IMG/VR virus record: IMGVR_UViG_3300020172_000737
Coordinates: 1 to 27,907 of that record
DNA from: a virus
Length of the DNA: 27,907 bases
Direction: 5' to 3' (one strand)
Position numbers and translations under genes: made by a program. Each line of letters begins with the position of its first letter. Within the stretch, counting starts at the first letter, position 1. A model generated the notes under the pieces. It was not told the DNA's origin and ran no database searches. It saw only the letters and a list, made by a program, of their open reading frames with translations. This document shows, piece by piece, positions 24,013 to 27,907 of this stretch.

Positions 24013-24021
24013 AGTTTATCA
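24013..24021 (-). promoter_or_regulatory. Extended -10 promoter for the long chaperone gene
   Basis: Minus strand reads TGATAAACT within TATGATAAACTTA, sharing 12 of 13 bases with the site at 5979. It lies between the major tail gene terminator and the ATG at 24003. The expected transcription start, about seven bases past the hexamer, is near 24006, two or three bases before the ATG. An alternative hexamer TATGAT lies five bases earlier. Confidence 0.5.
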
Positions 24022-24055
24022 TAAAACAACAAAGCCTGCCTCCGAAGAGACAGGC
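24022..24055 (-). terminator. Intrinsic terminator after the major tail protein gene
   Basis: Minus strand: a nine-pair stem GCCTGTCTC / GAGGCAGGC (one G-T pair) closed by a TTCG loop, giving the very stable C(UUCG)G tetraloop, at 24034-24055. The T-rich run TTTGTTGTTTT follows. It lies 24 bases beyond the major tail gene stop, the classic layout of a rho-independent terminator. Confidence 0.9.
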
Positions 24056-24078
24056 CTAGTCGCTAACTTATTATTAAA

Positions 24079-24720
24079 TTATGAATTTGCTGGATTCCAA
24101 GTACGATCAATGATCTTACCATATGAACCAGATGTATCTTCTGGAAGAAGACGGAATGAAACTTCAAACATTGAAGCCTCGTCACGCTTTGCAGATACTG
24201 TTACATTCTCAATTGAGAGTGCACGGTAGGCTGAGTATACTCGCTCTACGTATGCAGAGTCTTCACAGTCACCTGTTCCTGGACCTACTGCAACAATACC
24301 ACGCTCAACTGGACATTCGCCAATATCTCCTGCAGAAAGGTCAAGTGCTCTTCCTGCGCTTGAAGCCTTTGTACCAGATAGCTTTGCGTCTGAATATGCA
24401 AGAACTAAAAGGAGATTTTCCAATGTAGCCTCAGCAAATGCTGTTGCAAGATTTACTTGCATTCCTTGCTTGTAAAGTTTTGCAACGTCAAGAATTTGGT
24501 CTACCTGTACTTCGCCGAAGTCAGGTTGGAACTGCAATTCAAGACCGTTCATTGTGTAACCAATGTTTGTGTAGTCTGCATCATTTGTGAGTGTGGTTCT
24601 AAAGCTTTTTGATGCTTCATGAGCAGTCAATGTTGCTGAAGTTAGTGTTGTGTCACAAATGAATAGTGCTGCTGCACCAACAATAATATTACTTGATGTA
24701 CCACGACTATAATTAGCCAT
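24079..24720 (-). CDS. Major tail tube protein
   Basis: A 213-residue main building block of the tail tube. The sequence has the feel of siphovirus tube proteins: MANYSRGTSSNIIVGAAALF, a central DYTNIGYTMNGLELQFQP followed by DFGEVQVDQILDVAKLY, and a final beta-rich stretch (ENVTVSAKRDEASMFEVSFR) with RTWNPANS at the end. Length and position (after the tail terminator, before the chaperones and tape measure) are typical. It has an extended -10 promoter (24784-24792), an AAAGAGGT ribosome site and a strong terminator, so it can be made at high level independently of its neighbours. That suits a protein needed in hundreds of copies per virion. Confidence 0.88.
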   Translation of the reverse strand: MANYSRGTSSNIIVGAAALFICDTTLTSATLTAHEASKSFRTTLTNDADYTNIGYTMNGLELQFQPDFGEVQVDQILDVAKLYKQGMQVNLATAFAEATLENLLLVLAYSDAKLSGTKASSAGRALDLSAGDIGECPVERGIVAVGPGTGDCEDSAYVERVYSAYRALSIENVTVSAKRDEASMFEVSFRLLPEDTSGSYGKIIDRTWNPANS

Positions 24721-24783
24721 TTATTTTACCTCTTTCTGTTAAGATAGATATTTAGTTGTACGGCGTTGTGTTTCCTCAAGTTA

Positions 24784-24792
24784 ATTATAACA
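24784..24792 (-). promoter_or_regulatory. Extended -10 promoter for the major tail protein
   Basis: Minus strand reads TGTTATAAT followed by TAACTT, a perfect TGn-TATAAT motif in the 77-base gap before the major tail gene. The likely transcription start, near 24777, gives a leader of about 55 bases with an AAAGAGGT ribosome site at its end. No -35 box is obvious. Confidence 0.7.
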
Positions 24793-24797
24793 GCGTT

Positions 24798-25424
24798 TTA
24801 TGTAACTATTTTTTTAGTCTTACCGTTGATGGAAGCAACCTCATAGCCCTGTCCAGTAGAAGGGGGTGCCTCTGGAGACCAGTCATCTAAGGTCAATGCT
24901 GGCATTTGATGGTACTCAAAGTCAATAATTATCTTATTTCCACCATATGTACGGGCAGTTCCAAAGTCTATGATATCTCTTGTCTCTTCAAGCTGGTAGA
25001 TTTTGAAGGAATGAAAATAAAACATGTTTTCTATTAAATTTGGGATTGCTTCTGTGCCTATATTTATGGCTCTATTTGAGCACCAATTATTTACTTCTTC
25101 TGCTGTTTCGTCTAGGCGATCCATAAGCCTAAGAACAGATTCTTGGATTTGAACCATATTCTCTATAGTATTTTCTGCAGTAGCATAGAAATAATAAAGT
25201 ATCTGTTCAGATTTAATATGTGGCATAGACTTACGATTCATTTTTACAAGTCTGTCCCAGGTACCCATAACACCACCTGCTGGAAATGAACCAGTTAGGT
25301 CATCCAGAATAGAGGGGGTTGATGGAAACAGTGGAACTTCAATGTTGGTTAGCAAAGGAATCTTGTCTTCAAGATATTTATTAACCCAGAGAACTGGTGT
25401 ATTTAAAAGTGAATCATTAGCCAT
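24798..25424 (-). CDS. Probable tail terminator protein
   Basis: A 208-residue protein just before the major tail gene, where siphoviruses normally encode the tail terminator that caps the tube and joins it to the head. No catalytic or named motif is present. The N-terminal part includes FPSTPSILDDLTGSFPAGG. A helical middle (YYFYATAENTIENMVQIQES, VLRLMDRLDETAEEVNNW) is followed by a beta-rich C-terminus (NKIIIDFEYHQMPAL), an alpha/beta mix compatible with known terminators. The start is a TAATG overlap with the gp10-like gene. The assignment rests mainly on gene order. Confidence 0.55.
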   Translation of the reverse strand: MANDSLLNTPVLWVNKYLEDKIPLLTNIEVPLFPSTPSILDDLTGSFPAGGVMGTWDRLVKMNRKSMPHIKSEQILYYFYATAENTIENMVQIQESVLRLMDRLDETAEEVNNWCSNRAINIGTEAIPNLIENMFYFHSFKIYQLEETRDIIDFGTARTYGGNKIIIDFEYHQMPALTLDDWSPEAPPSTGQGYEVASINGKTKKIVT

Positions 25425-26098
25425 TATCTAATCCCCGCATTCGCTATCCATCTATAACCAACCTGCAAACCTTTTGATCTGCCCATTGATTTTCCTGATG
25501 CTAAATTTCTTTTATAAACTTGTGGGTTACTTAGGTATTCATACAAACCACTTGTTCTTAAAAATGCTTGTGTAAAGTATCTATTAAAAAATGTGTCTAC
25601 AACTTTTTGAAAAGAGCCCGTGGTCTCTATTCCTCCAGGTGAATCTACTACAACCTCGCCTTTAGTAAAGAATGTTTCTCCACCATCTTCAAAAACCAAC
25701 ACGCTTGATCTTGTTGGTCTAATGGTTACTGGAGTTCCTTGTTCCATAATTTTAGCCTTGTTATAAAAAGGTACTGATGAGCCATCCTTAATTGATGTTG
25801 ATTGCTTCATGGTTGACACAAACGAAAGGCCAAGGTTGCTTATTGTGTAGTTTATATCATATAGACGTGCATCAGGACTTCCCACTTTATACCATTCATA
25901 AATATGGTGTAGTGCTCTTGGATTTACCCTGGCATTTGTGTCAATATATTGTTCTAATAGTTCTTTTGTCATTATTCCAATGTTATTCAAAAACTTTGTT
26001 TTTCCTGCTTTGATACCGTCTAAAAATCCAACAGAATAATCTATAATATTTTTCATTTCTTTTTTAAATATGGCATCATTCATTACAACTTTCATCAT
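25424..26098 (-). CDS. Neck protein, HK97 gp10-like
   Basis: A 224-residue protein with a helical N-terminus (FKKEMKNIIDYSVGFLDGIK, then TKELLEQYIDTNARVNP) followed by a beta-rich body (YDINYTISNLGLSFVSTMKQ, then GTPVTIRPTRSSVLVFE). This N-helix plus conserved sheet arrangement is common in the gp10-like/tail-completion proteins encoded between head closure and tail terminator. The ATG overlaps the previous stop by four bases (ATGA at 26095-26098), so translation is probably coupled. The C-terminus is basic and tyrosine-rich (RNLASGKSMGRSKGLQVGYR). Expected role: joining the completed head to the tail tube. The family call is by context and pattern. Confidence 0.55.
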   Translation of the reverse strand: MMKVVMNDAIFKKEMKNIIDYSVGFLDGIKAGKTKFLNNIGIMTKELLEQYIDTNARVNPRALHHIYEWYKVGSPDARLYDINYTISNLGLSFVSTMKQSTSIKDGSSVPFYNKAKIMEQGTPVTIRPTRSSVLVFEDGGETFFTKGEVVVDSPGGIETTGSFQKVVDTFFNRYFTQAFLRTSGLYEYLSNPQVYKRNLASGKSMGRSKGLQVGYRWIANAGIR

Positions 26099-26541
26099 AG
26101 GTCACTTGCCTGATTCTCTGATCTTCTCAATACGACCTTATAATATTCAACATTTCCAAATGGACCCACTATAGCCTCACTTGATGCTATTTCATAAAGG
26201 GTAGATTTTCCATCTCTTGCTCCAGAGGTTTCCATGTATATATCTTTTTGCTGTTGTGTTCTAATATTTGTAAGCACGACATTTGTAATTGAGTTTCTTG
26301 CGTTGTTAGAAGCTATGCGAAGATCAGTCTTTGTTCTGCCAAGTAGAATATTTTCTTTGCTGATATTAACATTTGGTTTTACCTCTTCTGAAGCAGCTTG
26401 ACCAGTTGGACTAAAATTACAGGCTATGGACCTATCAAGAACCCATTGCTTTTTTAAGTTGCCATATGCCCCTTGATCAACTATTGGATAATAGATGTCT
26501 ACAAGCATTGGGTACATAAAGTCTGTTGCTTCGCATTGCAT
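26095..26541 (-). CDS. Head closure protein
   Basis: A 148-residue protein, largely beta-strand. Residues about 9-40 (MYPMLVDIYYPIVDQGAYGN, LKKQWVLDRSIACNF) match the start of many head-closure or head-tail joining proteins: a 'vdIYyp...qg.yG..kk.W..d..i.C' pattern that encodes an oligomeric beta-barrel ring. It would sit under the portal and adaptor and keep the packaged DNA in. It starts in a TAATG junction with the adaptor gene and ends overlapping the gp10-like gene. Order and size both fit. Confidence 0.65.
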   Translation of the reverse strand: MQCEATDFMYPMLVDIYYPIVDQGAYGNLKKQWVLDRSIACNFSPTGQAASEEVKPNVNISKENILLGRTKTDLRIASNNARNSITNVVLTNIRTQQQKDIYMETSGARDGKSTLYEIASSEAIVGPFGNVEYYKVVLRRSENQASDL

Positions 26542-27503
26542 TAAAGAATACCAATTCTTGTTATGCTCTTTTTATACTTATCAAGTATCTTATCAACTAG
26601 AATATTTCCAGTACCGTCTAGAACTGACTTATCAAATTGAATTTTAAACTGGTCTGTATTATAAGCAGTTACATATCTCTTGTAATAATCTATTTTGCCA
26701 CATTTAATATCTTCAATTAGCATCATTGCTGCTTCATAAATATCATGTGGAACAACCTTATATCCTATTTCAAGTAGGAACAAATAGTCCCAACCTTCTG
26801 GGAATGCTACTCCAGTAGAAAATGTATATGCATTTTCACTATAGTCTGTATCATAAACATTAAATGAATCTGATGGAGCAACGTAAAGGTTTAAACCTTT
26901 TTTCTCAGATCTGTTTTCAATTAGTCCTGTCGTTGCTGCATTTTTGATAATAGCAGTTTTATCTTTTGATAGTGCGTACGACCATTCACCAATAGCAGGG
27001 GTTGTTAAGCTTGCATCATATACAAGTGATGAGTTTTCGTATGCTTTTAATATCTTATAAACTCTATCCCAGATAGGGAGGTAGTCAGTAGCCTGTCCAG
27101 TAGTATCAAGCCACTCTACTTTATAATAAAATCCACCCGTTATTGAATCAATGATTGCTCTTGCAATTCTTTCATATTGTGCATACTCTGCTATTTCCGA
27201 TGCAGTAGTTCCAAGCTTTTGAGGATTAACATAAGGTCTTTTTATTTCTATATTATCTTCAATTACTATTGAGTCTTGCTCTTTGAATTGCTGATAAACG
27301 ACTATGTAGTAACTATCGTCATACTTAGTAAAATCTTCAGCAACCTCTATAGAAATCTTTGAATTTGCAGAAGAATTTACTTCATATTCTGCAAGAATAT
27401 CATTTCTATCTTTATCTTTAATTTCTACAAAATGCTTCTTGTTTGGCTCTACAACGGTATACGTAACAAGAATAGGGTATGGTGCGACTCTTAAAACTTC
27501 CAT
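26541..27503 (-). CDS. Head-tail adaptor protein with N-terminal beta domain
   Basis: A 320-residue protein. The first ~95 residues are beta-rich (YPILVTYTVVEPNKKHFVEI, SKISIEVAEDFTKYDDSYYI) and look like an added Ig-like domain. Residues from about 100 (LGTTASEIAEYAQYERIARA, IIDSITGGFYYKVEW) to the end (YEAAMMLIEDIKCGKIDYYK) are helical, with the 'a..yerlAr.iIds.tg' and 'dI..A...l..di' patterns of phage head-tail adaptors (gp15/gp6-like), which dock on the portal. The position before the head closure gene agrees. The extra N-terminal domain makes it about twice the usual size and may be exposed at the neck. It starts in a TAATG junction. Confidence 0.65.
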   Translation of the reverse strand: MEVLRVAPYPILVTYTVVEPNKKHFVEIKDKDRNDILAEYEVNSSANSKISIEVAEDFTKYDDSYYIVVYQQFKEQDSIVIEDNIEIKRPYVNPQKLGTTASEIAEYAQYERIARAIIDSITGGFYYKVEWLDTTGQATDYLPIWDRVYKILKAYENSSLVYDASLTTPAIGEWSYALSKDKTAIIKNAATTGLIENRSEKKGLNLYVAPSDSFNVYDTDYSENAYTFSTGVAFPEGWDYLFLLEIGYKVVPHDIYEAAMMLIEDIKCGKIDYYKRYVTAYNTDQFKIQFDKSVLDGTGNILVDKILDKYKKSITRIGIL

Positions 27504-27841
27504 TATTTACCGTATGCTCTCTTCACTTCTTCTGGGGTAGCTGAACGAACGGACTTGTTTGTTACCCATTTTTCAGCTTCCTCTACAGTGACTATGTTAT
27601 ACCCCTTTACAAGGGCTCCGACGCCATTCCAACTTAGATTGCGTAGTGAATATACGGCAGTCTTTTCTTCTGGTGGTTTTGGCTTAGATATTACTTCTTT
27701 TGTTTCTCTTGGTACAAAGCTAAAAATTACTTCTAATATTTCTTTTTTTGTACTTACCCCAAATAGGTCAATATTATTTTTCTTTGCATAAGATCTTAGC
27801 TCAAATACAGTTTTGTTATTTAGTTCATCTATTAGTGACAT
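27503..27841 (-). CDS. Small protein with Rho-N/SAP-like N-terminus
   Basis: A 112-residue protein. The N-terminus (SLIDELNNKTVFELRSYAKK, then NIDLFGVSTKKEILEVIF) has the helix-extended-helix pattern of Rho-N/SAP-like domains, which can bind nucleic acid. A Pro/Lys/Glu-rich linker (ISKPKPPEEKTA) follows. The C-terminus (SLRNLSWNGVGALVKGYNIV, then AEKWVTNKSVRSATPEEVKR) has a 'GYNIVT.EEAEKW....VR.ATPEEV' pattern I recognise from small proteins of phage head modules. I start it at 27841, where GGAGGT lies four bases upstream; the in-frame ATG at 27877 would lie inside the terminator-promoter region. It begins a transcript that runs through the head-tail joining genes. Confidence 0.7.
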   Translation of the reverse strand: MSLIDELNNKTVFELRSYAKKNNIDLFGVSTKKEILEVIFSFVPRETKEVISKPKPPEEKTAVYSLRNLSWNGVGALVKGYNIVTVEEAEKWVTNKSVRSATPEEVKRAYGK

Positions 27842-27845
27842 TATG

Positions 27846-27851
27846 ACCTCC
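27846..27851 (-). promoter_or_regulatory. Ribosome binding site fixing the start at 27841
   Basis: GGAGGT on the minus strand, four bases upstream of the ATG at 27841. The predicted transcription start from the promoter at 27858 falls at or next to this site, so the transcript leader would be only about ten bases. Confidence 0.8.
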
Positions 27852-27857
27852 ACTGCT

Positions 27858-27866
27858 ATTATATCA
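27858..27866 (-). promoter_or_regulatory. Extended -10 promoter for the head-tail joining operon
   Basis: Minus strand reads TGATATAAT, a perfect TGn-TATAAT motif directly after a terminator hairpin and just before the GGAGGT site. No convincing -35 box is seen. It would restart transcription after the upstream (probably capsid) unit ends. Confidence 0.7.
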
Positions 27867-27872
27867 GAATAT

Positions 27873-27902
27873 GACAAAGGAGGGCAGATTTCTCTACCCT
27901 CC
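27873..27902 (-). terminator. Intrinsic terminator, probably of the upstream capsid gene
   Basis: Minus strand: a ten-pair stem GGAGGGTAGA / TCTGCCCTCC (one T-G pair) with a GAAA loop at 27879-27902, followed by TTTGTC. The T-run is short, so strength is uncertain. The gene it ends lies outside the window; a major capsid gene is expected there from usual gene order. Confidence 0.75.
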
Positions 27903-27907
27903 TCGTC

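Noticed and set aside
1-27907. tRNA genes, CRISPR arrays, insertion sequences, attachment sites
   Set aside because: Genes fill nearly the whole window; the gaps are under 80 bases and contain only promoters, ribosome sites and terminators.

Overview
The window is a contiguous piece of a tailed double-stranded DNA phage (Caudoviricetes). It is most likely a long-tailed siphovirus: there is a 2702-residue tape measure protein and no sign of a contractile sheath. All genes lie on the minus strand, tightly packed and AT-rich, so transcription runs from position 27907 down to 1. The host cannot be fixed from this sequence. Strong GGAGG-type ribosome sites and TATAAT-type promoters show a bacterial host with a standard housekeeping sigma factor, and a low-GC host seems likely. 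No integrase, tRNA, lysis gene, insertion sequence or CRISPR array is visible.

In transcription order the window begins just after a hairpin terminator (27873-27902), which probably closes a major capsid gene outside the window. Next comes the head-to-tail joining module: a small protein with a Rho/SAP-like N-terminus, a head-tail adaptor, a head-closure protein, a gp10-like neck protein and a probable tail terminator (27841 to 24798). The major tail tube gene (24720-24079) has its own extended -10 promoter and its own UUCG-loop terminator. Two related tail-assembly chaperones follow: a long G-T-like protein and a short G-like protein. Here they are separate genes and not frameshift products. 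Then come the tape measure gene (22911-14803), a 149-residue tail protein, a 1666-residue baseplate hub or tail-tip protein with FN3 and lectin-like domains, a 183-residue candidate receptor-binding protein and a 921-residue tail fibre.

The fibre ends in a mucin-like tail: TTAAPG repeats, twelve consecutive threonines, LPP and a cysteine-rich tip. Just downstream are a 141-residue protein, a six-cysteine zinc-binding protein and a two-domain glycosyltransferase. The C-terminal half of that enzyme carries the hallmarks of the Skp1/mucin polypeptide GlcNAc-transferase family (GT60, Pfam GlcNAc). I propose that fibre and enzyme form a self-glycosylation system; this is the most striking hypothesis in the window.

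The left end is a regulatory and replication block: a 43-residue coiled-coil-like protein, a zinc ribbon protein, a MerR-like helix-turn-helix protein, two small conserved-looking proteins, a DnaB-family helicase and the first 301 codons of a DnaG-type primase that runs off the window at position 1.

Expression appears to be organised by a family of extended -10 promoters without recognisable -35 boxes, in two flavours (TGnTATAATTA and TATGnTAWACTTA). Many genes are linked by one-base TAATG stop/start overlaps. All stretches without genes are shorter than 80 bases and hold the promoters, ribosome sites and terminators listed.
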